This document shows, one piece after another, positions 1 through 8,046 of a stretch of 42,204 nt of DNA. A model generated the notes under the pieces. That model made no database searches and had not been told where the DNA came from. It saw only the letters and a list, made by a program, of their open reading frames with translations. The stretch spans positions 1-42,204 of the forward strand of contig NZ_RQVV01000056.1 in the NCBI RefSeq assembly GCF_009295515.1, read 5' to 3'. Numbering within the stretch: position 1 is the stretch's first letter; each line of letters opens with the position of its first letter. The position numbers and the translations under genes were made by a program. The DNA comes from Erwinia endophytica. GTDB lineage: Bacteria > Pseudomonadota > Gammaproteobacteria > Enterobacterales > Enterobacteriaceae.

Positions 1-59
1 TCGCTGCAAACTATCGCAGTGGCAAAAATGATACGGCTCAAAACGATGTTACTAGTTAA
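1..59 (+). CDS. possible 3' end of an unidentified gene
   Basis: Frame 3 is open from the window edge to a TAA at 57-59 and gives 18 hydrophilic residues ending NDVTS. The composition (Asn, Asp, Ser, Lys) would suit the C-terminus of a secreted or surface protein. The stretch is too short to identify. A hairpin at 263-282 is a possible terminator for it, although it lies about 200 bases downstream. The assignment is an inference from composition only. Confidence 0.25.
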   Translation, partial: AANYRSGKNDTAQNDVTS

Positions 60-327
60 GTGTCGGCTTAATTATTGGGGGCAGGTCACGGCGGCAAGCT
101 GTACTGGAGATATTGCAATCTGGAGGCCGTTATTCATAATTTATCCAGTAAGAACAATTATTTATTGATAGTCAATAATTCTACTGCGTTACGTAAAAAG
201 TGTTGTCGCCTGACAATCATGGTTCTGTTATCCCCTCTCAATCATCGAAACCTCGCCAACCAGTTGCCTTGTGCAAGGCAACGTTTGTATCCCTGTACAA
301 CTTCATTAGCTGCCAGGCTCGGTTCTG
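60..327. other. intergenic stretch, no convincing gene
   Basis: No reading frame here has both a plausible start site and protein-like composition. The 100-codon plus-strand frame that crosses it runs antisense into the LysR gene and looks spurious. The only structure seen is the hairpin at 263-282. Confidence 0.5.
263..282 (+). terminator. hairpin, possible terminator
   Basis: GTTGCCTT and AAGGCAAC form a perfect 8-bp stem with a GTGC loop, followed by GTTTGT. The T-tract is weak, so termination is uncertain. It lies between the possible upstream gene tail and the convergent LysR gene. Confidence 0.35.
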
Positions 328-1197
328 CTAATTATGAACCCGTTCTTGCAGTAAAGATCGCAGTGCCTGCAAGTTAGCGGAGCGGGTGTTTTTCTTCCAC
401 CATAGCCAGATTTGCGTTGATTGAAAGTTTCCCTTAAGCGGCCAGATACTGAGGTTGTGTTGGGCACCAGGAATGGTAGCCAGAATGCTTTGCGGCGCTA
501 ATGCCAATCCGGCTCCAGCACTGACACATCCCAACATACCATGATAGGACTCCATTTCGGATATTTTGCCAGGACGGACATTTTCAGCTTCGAACCACGA
601 TTCAAAATAGCGGCGATAGGAGCAGACTCTGCGAAATGCATAGAGTTGTGCGCCAGCGACATCTTTCGCGCAGGTGATTGGCGGATGGTTTTTCGCTGCA
701 ACCACCATCATCTGTTCCGTCCACAATGGCATCCCCTCCAGTAAAGGATGCGGTATCGGTCCATCAATAAACGCGGCAGTCAGGCGTCCTTCCAGTAAAC
801 CATTGACCATATCGTCTGAGGCGCCGGTAGAGAAATCCAATTCGACATGTGGGTAACGTTGATGATAAGCCGCCAGGATATCGGGAGCCCTGACCGCTGC
901 GGTGCTCAGTATGGCCCCCAGGCTGAAGCTTCCTTTGGGTTCCGAACTGACCACGGCTTCGCGGGCTTCATCCAGAGTCATAAGAACTTTTTCAGCATAC
1001 TCCAGAAAAATTTTGCCTTGCTCTGAGAGATGCAACCGTAGTTTTTCACGAATGAACAGATCAGTCCCCAGTTCATTCTCAAGCTGTTTGAGTCGGGTGG
1101 ATATATTGGATGGTACCCGGTGCAGAACCTTTGCCGCCTGGCTAATTGATCCTTCACGCGCAACGCTGCAAAAAACTTTTAATTGACTGATGTCCAA
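328..1197 (-). CDS. ptrR: LysR-type transcriptional regulator, PtrR/YneJ-like
   Basis: A 289-residue LysR regulator, the usual family length. Residues 1-60 form the winged helix-turn-helix (SISQAAKVLHRVPSNISTRL), and the rest is a periplasmic-binding-protein-like effector domain. It resembles E. coli PtrR (YneJ) along its length, including the segments FIREK, TAAFIDGPI and EMESYHGML. The start is an unusual TTG. AGGAG lies five bases upstream of it, and the nearby in-phase alternatives lack such a site. It is divergent from the MHS transporter across a 647-base gap, so it may control the transporter and amidase pair, as LysR regulators often act on divergent neighbours. That role is inference. 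The effector is unknown. Confidence 0.85.
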   Translation of the reverse strand: MDISQLKVFCSVAREGSISQAAKVLHRVPSNISTRLKQLENELGTDLFIREKLRLHLSEQGKIFLEYAEKVLMTLDEAREAVVSSEPKGSFSLGAILSTAAVRAPDILAAYHQRYPHVELDFSTGASDDMVNGLLEGRLTAAFIDGPIPHPLLEGMPLWTEQMMVVAAKNHPPITCAKDVAGAQLYAFRRVCSYRRYFESWFEAENVRPGKISEMESYHGMLGCVSAGAGLALAPQSILATIPGAQHNLSIWPLKGNFQSTQIWLWWKKNTRSANLQALRSLLQERVHN

Positions 1198-1844
1198 ACC
1201 ATCTCCTGGAGAGAATGTTACCTTCTCAATTATTCACTATTCAAAATGTTCCCACATTCTTAGATTAAAACGGTGGATTTTTCAACATGCAAACGCAGGA
1301 AAGCACCGGGATGAAGGATGGTGTCACTTTGAAGGTTGAGAACCTTAATGTCAGTAACCCTCGTCGTTTCCGCCAATCCATTAAATGGCGGATGACTCGT
1401 CAGCTATGTCTTTAGTGTGCGAGACCATGGGCTGCGGATATTCGATGATTTATCTTCGGTAGAATTATGGGGACGGTAATTCAGTCATCAGTGATATGCG
1501 AAATTTTCAAAAAAATAGCGCAAATGATTGGCCGAAACAGATAAAGAGATCGGCAACACGATAATGGCTGAGCATCAGGACGAGAATGGATTGGTCAGTG
1601 GGTGTTGTTATTTTTTCTTACATGTGTTTTTTGACATGGTAACTGTCAGGGAAAGTTAAATTTTATTGAATGAACTTTGATTTATAAGAAATTAGTATTG
1701 TTTAAAATAATAGCACTTATGGATAATTGATTACTATAAACTCAAGATCGTATTTTTATTTTTCTAATTTTTTATTCATTATCGTTTGGGATGGTGGATT
1801 ATATTTCATGAGCATTATGCTCTAAATGAATTTAAGAGGGTGGA
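1198..1844. other. long divergent intergenic region
   Basis: This 647-base region separates the LysR gene from the transporter. It becomes strongly AT-rich from about 1600 to 1840 and presumably carries both promoters. A 42-codon frame at 1287-1415 has no recognisable product and no good ribosome site. I see no clear LysR box (T-N11-A) that I would defend by eye. Confidence 0.4.
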
Positions 1845-3119
1845 ATGAAAAGGCAACCTGTCAAAGCCTCAATGGCTTCATTTATCGGAACAATGGTTGA
1901 ATGGTATGACTATTATATTTATGGTACCGCGTCGGCATTAATATTTGGAGCAATATTTTTCCCCTCTGATAATGAGTTTATCAGTACTATTTCATCGTTT
2001 GCGACTTTTGCCGTCGGTTTCCTTGCGCGTCCGTTAGGCGCTGTGCTTTTTGGCGGTTTGGGGGATAAAGTCGGCCGTAAAAAATCTTTGCTGATTACTA
2101 TTTCTATGATGGGGATATCGACATTTCTAATTGGGTTACTACCAGGTTATGCATCCATTGGTATTTGGGCACCCATTTTATTAATCCTGCTCCGATTAAT
2201 CCAGGGGCTTGCCGTGGGGGGAGAATGGGGCGGTGCTGTACTGATTGCTGGTGAACATGCTGAAAAAGGAAATCGAACCTTTATGGCATCGTTTGCTCAG
2301 TTGGGTAGTCCCGCGGGTCTGATTATTTCAATACTCATATTCAAAGTCATTACCGGTTTTGATAATGAATTTATCATGACGATTGGTTGGCGTATTCCAT
2401 TCCTGTTAAGTATTGTTATGCTTGCTATTGGTTTGTTTATACGTTTGGGCATTAATGAATCACCTGATTTTACTGAAGTAAAAGAGAAAAATGAATTGTC
2501 AGATAAACCGGCGAAAGAAGTCTGGCTCCGCCAACCTAAAATTTTAATTGTGACAATTTTCAGTAATGCATTGGGTATCGCCGGTTCATACTTTATTAAT
2601 ACCTTCATGCTATCGTATTGTGTACAAACGTTGAAACTTGAAAAAGAAACGATTCTAAGTTGTCTGTTTATTGCCGCTATCGTTCAATTTTTAATGCAAC
2701 CGGTCAGCGCATGGGCATCTAAGTTCATTGGTGCGGGTAGAATGTTGCTGATCAGTTCATTCGCCGGAGTCGTGGTACCTTATGCCATGTTCAGTTTAGT
2801 TGATACACGAGACTACCATTATATAACGCTGGGTATGAGCCTGGGGATGATCGCAATGTGTAGTTTCTATGCGGTCATTGCAGGATATTTATCAGGAATA
2901 TTCCCCACGCGCTATCGCTACACGGGGATTTCTATCTCTTACCAATTCGCTGGCGCAGTTTTTGGTGGGTTTACTCCAATGGTAGGCGCGCTTCTTTCCC
3001 ATAACATACCGGGTAGCTGGATGCCGTTGGCCATATTTTTCTCAGTCATCTCGCTCTGTTCATTCTTATCGGTACTGTACCTGGAAACGCATAAAAATCT
3101 CTTTGAGGGGGCGGAATGA
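1845..3119 (+). CDS. MFS transporter, metabolite:H+ symporter (MHS) family
   Basis: A 424-residue inner-membrane transporter with about 12 hydrophobic segments. The MFS motif GGLGDKVGRKK lies at residues 70-80. The MHS signature RLIQGLAVGGEWGGA follows in the fourth helix region, and the N-terminus has the typical GTMVEWYDYYIYG. The family includes ShiA, ProP and dicarboxylate carriers, which use proton symport to import organic acids, betaines and similar solutes. AAGAGGG precedes the ATG. The stop overlaps the start of the amidase-like gene by four bases (ATGA), which indicates translational coupling. The natural substrate is therefore likely to be the amide or a related solute hydrolysed by the next gene (inference). 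Specificity cannot be read from the sequence. Confidence 0.85.
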   Translation: MKRQPVKASMASFIGTMVEWYDYYIYGTASALIFGAIFFPSDNEFISTISSFATFAVGFLARPLGAVLFGGLGDKVGRKKSLLITISMMGISTFLIGLLPGYASIGIWAPILLILLRLIQGLAVGGEWGGAVLIAGEHAEKGNRTFMASFAQLGSPAGLIISILIFKVITGFDNEFIMTIGWRIPFLLSIVMLAIGLFIRLGINESPDFTEVKEKNELSDKPAKEVWLRQPKILIVTIFSNALGIAGSYFINTFMLSYCVQTLKLEKETILSCLFIAAIVQFLMQPVSAWASKFIGAGRMLLISSFAGVVVPYAMFSLVDTRDYHYITLGMSLGMIAMCSFYAVIAGYLSGIFPTRYRYTGISISYQFAGAVFGGFTPMVGALLSHNIPGSWMPLAIFFSVISLCSFLSVLYLETHKNLFEGAE

Positions 3120-5233
3120 TTGGTTATTTGTCAGAACTTGACTGTCGACCTGGTGATAAACTGGATGTGATGGTGAGCAGTGATGCCGCTGAGGTCAGCA
3201 TTGATCTTGTCAGGTTAATTAATGGCGATGATCGCCCTGAAGCGCCAGGGCTGCGGTATCAAATCATTGAGAATGTTCCTCAGCAAATTATAAAACCTCA
3301 GTTGCATAAAACGGCTATCGGCTCTTATGGACATTGTGCAGTTGATGTCGCGTTTAAGGGGGCCTTAAATTTTGTTTGTGAATTATATCCCACGTTGTCA
3401 AAAAATGATGTGGAACAAGGAATATTTTGGCTGCCTGGTCTGGATGTTCGCTTATCGATCAATAATCATTCTCGCTTAATGTTAGTATTAAGAGATAATG
3501 TTTTGCTCGAAAGTGATACGTTGGATTTTCATCAGTGGATAAATATCAACGTTACTCTCAGTGAGGAAAAAATCACTCTTATTTTAGACGGTAATACGGT
3601 AACGGAGAAAATTTTTACCGGTAATGGGGTGGTATTAAAGGGTTACAGTCATATTATCATTGCTGCGGCAGGCGGTGCGCCAGATGATGGACGTTTTATT
3701 CCTTCGGGGATCTTTAACGGGAAAATCTCTAATCCACAATTTTCGAGTGGTAATGTACTGATCGCCGGATGGGATTTCTCAACAAACATCAAAGGCCAGT
3801 TTGTTCCGGCGATGACGGCAAGCCAATGCCAGAATCGACTGGATTTAATCAATGCCCCGCAGCGGGCAGTCACAGGCCCGCAATGGAAAGCGAAATGTTA
3901 TGACTGGACGCAGGTTCCAGAGCAATATAACGCGATTCATTTTCATGATGATGATCTGTCAGATGCATGTTGGCCCGTCGCAGCGACCCTGGTTATTCCT
4001 GAAGATCTTGCAAGTGGTATTTATGCGGTTCGGCTTCATGCGGAAGATTTACGTGATGATTTAATCCCGATCATTATTACGCCTGGCAAGGTGGTTGATC
4101 AAAAGCCAGTTTTGCTTGTGTTGCCAACCTATACCTATATGGCTTATGCCAATGAGCGACTGACTGAAGGGGATTACAATAAAACCAGTAAATTACCGCT
4201 TAATCGTGGGGTATGTGAAGATCTGTTGACCAAAAATCCTGAGTGGGGAAAAAGCGTTTATGATCGCCATAATGATGGCTCTGGAGTTGCTTATACCTCT
4301 TCTCGCCGTCCGATCCCCAACTATCGTCCTGATTATCAATTCTGGGGGTTTAGTGGCCCTCGTCGTTTTCCAATTGATTTATATATTGTCTGGTTTTTAA
4401 CCACGTTTGGTTATGAATTTGATGTTATCTCTGAGCACTATTTAGATGCCGTTGGAAGTAAGGCCTTTGATGGATATAAAGCCGTGCTAAGTGGATGCCA
4501 GCCGGAATATTGCAGTGAAAAGATGCTTGATGCCTGGCAGGATTATTACCATTCAGGCGGTAATCTGATGTATCTGGGAGGTGATGGTTTTTATTGGGTT
4601 ACCACCGGTTTCAGTGATGCGCCCTATTTACTTGAAGTACGCAAATCGGAAGGATTCAGACATTGGGAATGTGAGCCGGGTGAACGATATCATGCATCAA
4701 CCGGTGAATTAGGCGGATTATGGCGCACCCGTGGCCGTAGCGCCCATAAACTTTTTGGCGTAGGTATTGGCGGTGCCGGCTGGGATGAGACTACGCCTGG
4801 ATTCACTCGCAGCGCGGTGTCATACCAGGATAAATATGCCTGGATCTTTAAGGATATCAGGCAGTCCGTTATTGGTGACTTCGGTTTAATTATGAATGGT
4901 ACGAGTGGTGATGAAATCGACCGCGTAGACTACAGACTGGGTACACCCAAGTCCACGGTTATTCTGGCCTCTGCTATTGGACATAGTGAGTGGTTTGTAA
5001 CCATACCAGAAGACATTATGAAAGTTTCTAACCGTCTGAATGCGACATATAATCCGGGGGTCCGGTCCGATATGGTGATGATTGGCGAACCCGGCCATGG
5101 TTGTGTTTTCTCCGTGGGATCTATTACTTTCTGCGGTGGGTTACCGGTAAATAATGGTGATAATAATGTCGCACAGTTAATAAGAAATTTATTGGATGGC
5201 TTCATAAATACCCCGATTTTGGGCAGTCAATAG
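3116..5233 (+). CDS. N,N-dimethylformamidase large-subunit family protein
   Basis: A 705-residue protein related to the large subunit of N,N-dimethylformamidase (DMFase). DMFase hydrolyses the amide bond of dimethylformamide to dimethylamine and formate at a mononuclear iron centre bound by two tyrosines and a carboxylate. Residues about 110-230 look like a laminin-G/concanavalin-like beta domain. The conserved catalytic half starts around residue 331 with PVLLVLPTYTYMAYANE. It continues through YDRHNDGSG (from 382), a GGNLMYLGGDGFYWVT block, and EPGERYHASTGELGGLWRTRGR (around 521-542). There is no signal peptide. The enzyme's small subunit (about 130 residues in characterised DMFases) is not seen next to this gene. 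The substrate may well not be dimethylformamide. Four-base overlap with the transporter suggests a two-gene uptake and hydrolysis unit. Confidence 0.8.
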   Translation: MIGYLSELDCRPGDKLDVMVSSDAAEVSIDLVRLINGDDRPEAPGLRYQIIENVPQQIIKPQLHKTAIGSYGHCAVDVAFKGALNFVCELYPTLSKNDVEQGIFWLPGLDVRLSINNHSRLMLVLRDNVLLESDTLDFHQWININVTLSEEKITLILDGNTVTEKIFTGNGVVLKGYSHIIIAAAGGAPDDGRFIPSGIFNGKISNPQFSSGNVLIAGWDFSTNIKGQFVPAMTASQCQNRLDLINAPQRAVTGPQWKAKCYDWTQVPEQYNAIHFHDDDLSDACWPVAATLVIPEDLASGIYAVRLHAEDLRDDLIPIIITPGKVVDQKPVLLVLPTYTYMAYANERLTEGDYNKTSKLPLNRGVCEDLLTKNPEWGKSVYDRHNDGSGVAYTSSRRPIPNYRPDYQFWGFSGPRRFPIDLYIVWFLTTFGYEFDVISEHYLDAVGSKAFDGYKAVLSGCQPEYCSEKMLDAWQDYYHSGGNLMYLGGDGFYWVTTGFSDAPYLLEVRKSEGFRHWECEPGERYHASTGELGGLWRTRGRSAHKLFGVGIGGAGWDETTPGFTRSAVSYQDKYAWIFKDIRQSVIGDFGLIMNGTSGDEIDRVDYRLGTPKSTVILASAIGHSEWFVTIPEDIMKVSNRLNATYNPGVRSDMVMIGEPGHGCVFSVGSITFCGGLPVNNGDNNVAQLIRNLLDGFINTPILGSQ

Positions 5234-5529
5234 GGAGGGTGTGTTGGGTAAGGTCTCTGTTGAGAACGTTGTATCTGCTCAGCAAGGCTGTCGCGCTGTG
5301 GCGTTTATTTTATCTGCAAGGGCGGTTCAATATCGCTTTCTTGACCGAGCGTGAGCCGCTGGAGTGAACCGGTTAAAACAGACAGATGCACTGTTTAAAT
5401 TGCAGGCGAAAAAAATTTCGTCATTCAGACTTGAAATGTATCAAACCGTTCTTATCTGGATGAGCAGGTCAAGCTGACAACGCTCCCACGTGAACTTTTG
5501 AATATATGGGATAATTCAGGAGATAAATC
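5234..5529. other. intergenic region upstream of hsp20
   Basis: No gene is supported. A TTG-initiated frame from about 5243 to 5356 has protein-like composition but no recognised match and could be a remnant. The 3' half holds the heat-shock promoter candidate at 5430-5457. No obvious terminator follows the amidase-like gene. Confidence 0.4.
5430..5457 (+). promoter_or_regulatory. candidate sigma-32 (heat-shock) promoter of hsp20
   Basis: CTTGAAA at 5430-5436 matches the sigma-32 -35 consensus exactly. After a 14-base spacer, CTTATCT at 5451-5457 matches five of seven positions of the CCCATNT -10 element. It lies about 70 bases upstream of the small heat-shock protein start, as expected for an ibp-type gene. 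The call is by eye. Confidence 0.6.
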
Positions 5530-6030
5530 ATGGCGCTTAGAAAATTGTCATTTTTCCCCAGTTTTGTTGACTCTGGTGTTGCAGACCGTTTCAATCGATT
5601 TGATCGCCTCCTTAGTCAGATCTCTGACGATGAAAAGCGGGTCTCTCCCCCTTCTTATGATATTCGTCAGTGTGATGACACGCATTACCATTTAACGATT
5701 AGTGTACCGGGCTGGTCAGAAGATGATTTGGAAATCGAAACGGTGGGTGGACAGCTGACCATTAATGGTAAAAAAGGGACTGAAGAGAAGGATGATGAGG
5801 ATAAATGGATACACCGGGGAATTAATCGCTCTGATTTCCAGTTAACTTATTCTCTTCCAGAGAATGTAAAGGTTACGGGAGCCCGGCTTGAACGTGGCTT
5901 ATTGACGATCCATCTTTATCATGAAATACCTGAGAGTGAGAAACCGAAGAAAATCAGTATTGATATTCGTAAGGATGCAGTAGCGACTGAAAGGGAGGTG
6001 ATTGAGCATCACGCTGATGAGTTGAATTAA
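5530..6030 (+). CDS. small heat-shock protein, Hsp20/IbpA-like
   Basis: A 166-residue Hsp20 chaperone that would bind unfolding proteins in the cytoplasm and pass them to DnaK/ClpB. The alpha-crystallin domain spans about residues 42-130 (YDIRQCDDTHYHLTISVPG at the start). It includes the hallmark ARLERGLLTI at 118-127. The IbpA-type tail IPESEKPKKI follows at 133-142 and carries the I-x-I-like partner motif. It is about 30 residues longer than E. coli IbpA, with an extended N-terminus and an acidic tail. AGGAG precedes the ATG by seven bases. A sigma-32-like promoter lies upstream and a strong terminator downstream, so it is a single-gene unit. It is probably an extra paralogue rather than ibpA or ibpB itself. 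Confidence 0.9.
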   Translation: MALRKLSFFPSFVDSGVADRFNRFDRLLSQISDDEKRVSPPSYDIRQCDDTHYHLTISVPGWSEDDLEIETVGGQLTINGKKGTEEKDDEDKWIHRGINRSDFQLTYSLPENVKVTGARLERGLLTIHLYHEIPESEKPKKISIDIRKDAVATEREVIEHHADELN

Positions 6031-6057
6031 TCCAATCGTCCATATCCTGACAACATT

Positions 6058-6087
6058 AAATAGCCCCGATTTTCATCGGGGTTATTT
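6058..6087 (+). terminator. rho-independent terminator of hsp20
   Basis: CCCCGAT and ATCGGGG pair around a TTTC loop. The flanking AAATAG and TTATTT extend the stem and supply the T-rich tail. It starts 27 bases after the hsp20 stop. Confidence 0.8.
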
Positions 6088-6530
6088 AATGTCACCAATC
6101 GGTGGCGCGTTGGCGTTGTTCAAAGAATGCGGTTTTTTTCTCAGCATGGTAGGAATAATCTGATCGCGAATCTGAAGAGGACAGGATATTTATGGGTAAA
6201 AGCCCGCAAAGCGGGCAGTGCTGAAGGGCTATCGAACAAATTGTATGCAGAACCAGACTACAATAATCATTGGTGCTATTAAACTCCAATGTTTCTGAGA
6301 TATTTCTGAGTTTTGCCTTTTTGTACCCATTCATCCGCCATACTTCAGCTTATTCGGATATTACTTCAGTCCACTTTGCCTGTAGTTTGGTTACGCTTGT
6401 CGGTGCCTGAGTTGATGCTGCGGTGTTCTGTATCCAATAAGGCGTGGGAATATTAAAGGAGCAGGGCGTTTTCAATTGAGAACGGCCACGCTTCAGATTA
6501 TGGTGGCTCGTTCTCGCTGACGGATATGGC
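6088..6530. other. intergenic stretch, no supported gene
   Basis: Minus-strand frames at 6092-6334 and 6350-6622 do not read like real proteins. A GCCCGC/GCGGGC hairpin lies near 6197-6212, and an imperfect 18-base palindrome (CGTTTTCAATTGAGAACG) lies near 6463. Neither has an obvious role. Confidence 0.35.
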
Positions 6531-6629
6531 TCAGGTACCTGGCATCCAGGCACCGCTGGCGATAAACCAGACCAGTAGTACAACACCCGCAATACCGACC
6601 GCAGCCGGGAACAAATAGCCAATTTTCAT
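6531..6629 (-). CDS. putative 32-residue membrane protein
   Basis: ATG at 6629 opens a 32-codon frame beginning MKIGYLFPA, with one continuous hydrophobic helix and ending WMPGT. GGAG sits six bases upstream of the ATG, which is a strong ribosome site. It lies 32 bases downstream of a second tiny membrane ORF on the same strand, so the two could be co-transcribed. I do not recognise a family. Single-span peptides of this size in enterobacteria often tune larger membrane complexes, but no partner is evident here. Support rests on the ribosome site, the start codon and the membrane-like composition. Confidence 0.5.
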   Translation of the reverse strand: MKIGYLFPAAVGIAGVVLLVWFIASGAWMPGT

Positions 6630-6661
6630 CTTTTGCTCCTGCAATGAGGTTAATCTGCAGC

Positions 6662-6751
6662 TTACCAAGGGTAGCGGCTATCCGTCATCATAAAGAAAAC
6701 CGCGATTAAAGCCAGAATAATCAACATTGCTGGTATAATCAGGTATTTCAC
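6662..6751 (-). CDS. putative 29-residue membrane protein
   Basis: A GTG at 6751 opens a 29-codon frame that begins MKYLIIPAM. It has one hydrophobic helix and a charged, aromatic tail ending DSRYPW. A GGGGGG run five bases upstream could act as the ribosome site. It is the first of two tandem tiny membrane ORFs and is divergent from the YicN-like gene. It is too short for ordinary gene finders and has no recognised family. The arrangement, with two similar small membrane peptides each behind its own ribosome site, makes chance less likely. Confidence 0.45.
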   Translation of the reverse strand: MKYLIIPAMLIILALIAVFFMMTDSRYPW

Positions 6752-6982
6752 TTTATCCCCCCAATTCGTGATTGTGCCACTTATCTTATTACAAGATATC
6801 GAAAATGCTTAAACAAGTCAGCTCGATATCGTTTTCGTTGTTGTCCATCGCTTCATCCCCTGGATACCGATACCTCGGCCCTGTTCAGCCTGCCGGGATT
6901 TGCCTGGCTATCGGGCTGCTGTTATTCTGTCGGCCTTTCTTGTTTTATCCGTATTACTACGCGGTGCTCTACTGGACGATTA

Positions 6983-7477
6983 ATGATCTGGCTGATGTTC
7001 CTGACCCTGGCGGTGGTTTTTTTTATTGGTTTTCGCGTGATTAATTCGCAGACACGCCGGGCTTCACGTGCTTTAACGAAGCGGCTGAACCTTGAACCGG
7101 TTTGGGTAGAATCGTTGATTAACCTGATGGGGCGCACGGCAGGAGAAGAGTTTGTCGCTTATCTGGCGCGGGATACCGAAGCGCATTTGAGCAATGCAGC
7201 CAGTGTATTATTGATTTATCAGGTATTCATCGTTGATGAATCAGAAGAAAACATGGCTTTTTGGCGTGATGTGTTGCGCAAAGCTTATTTCCCGACGGAG
7301 ATCTCCAGTGAGCATGTCCGCCTTGCTTTGGTTTTTTTGAGAGAACTGGAACCCGATGCGCAGGAAATGCATGCTTTTCGCTTACGCTATAATGTTCGTT
7401 TCTCTGCTTCTGAAGATCTTCATTGCGCTGAAGTCAGCAATGTCTATTCCATTCACTCGTGTGTGAATCGTCACTAA
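6983..7477 (+). CDS. yicN: DUF1198 family protein, YicN-like
   Basis: A 164-residue protein matching E. coli YicN closely at the N-terminus (MIWLMFLTLAVVFFIGFRV). That segment is one membrane helix, so the protein should be anchored in the inner membrane with a cytoplasmic domain. Further matches are VESLINLMGRTAGEEF, NAASVLLIYQ and VRLALVFLRE. The C-terminus is about 14 residues longer than in E. coli. The ribosome site is weak. The function of the family is unknown. It appears monocistronic here. Confidence 0.8.
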   Translation: MIWLMFLTLAVVFFIGFRVINSQTRRASRALTKRLNLEPVWVESLINLMGRTAGEEFVAYLARDTEAHLSNAASVLLIYQVFIVDESEENMAFWRDVLRKAYFPTEISSEHVRLALVFLRELEPDAQEMHAFRLRYNVRFSASEDLHCAEVSNVYSIHSCVNRH

Positions 7478-8046
7478 ATCGTTCACTCTTTTTCTCTTCT
7501 GCGGGGCGCTATTACCAGAATTTCTGGCCGTTTTGCATTTTTCCGACTATACCCATCATTGGCTACATTCGATCAGCAGAGTCACTTAGTTGAACATGTT
7601 GCTCATCAGGCTCCCTTTTCTGTCTCTGCTGCTTTCCTGCAATCTGCCGTATTTTTAGCATGATTTGATTGAAAAGTAACCTTCTTATAACTAATTGATA
7701 TTAGTGCGAGTTTTTTTTAAATTAAAAATCCGGAATTAGGCGATTTTTTCAAATTTGTTTCCTGATTTTACTATTACTTAGTGAAATTATTTCCGGATGA
7801 TTGCAGGGAAGAACGGCTCTAAACCAGCACAAAAACAGGGGGTATATACTATTGTTAATCATAAATGGTATTTTATCATTTGTTTTTTTAAGTGTATCTA
7901 ACATGATAAATGCTTAACTATAAATATTTTTATTTAAATATTTACATTTTGAATTGTCACCATCCATAGAATTACCCAAAGATTCACCAATAACTATATC
8001 TATTAACTCAAATTACATTTTATTATCATGTGAGAGTCGTAATGTT
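7478..8046. other. AT-rich leader of the gluconate dehydrogenase operon
   Basis: The region is very AT-rich from about 7660 to 8040 and must carry the promoter of the gluconate dehydrogenase operon. TATACT at about 7844-7849 is a good -10 hexamer, but I find no convincing -35 at 16-18 bases from it. An in-frame upstream extension of the first gene to 7954 is possible but would place a non-signal leader before the Tat signal. Confidence 0.4.

Noticed and set aside
75-377. 100-codon plus-strand frame near the window start
   Set aside because: It crosses a hairpin and runs antisense into the LysR gene, has no good ribosome site, and its composition is not protein-like.
1287-1415. 42-codon frame in the LysR-transporter gap
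   Set aside because: No ribosome site and no recognised similarity. It could be a remnant but cannot be supported.
6772-7044. 90-codon plus-strand frame overlapping the YicN-like gene
   Set aside because: It overlaps the YicN start in another frame. The YicN frame has clear family similarity and this one does not.
7954-8046. Upstream extension of the gluconate dehydrogenase small subunit
   Set aside because: It would put about 31 unrelated residues before the twin-arginine signal.
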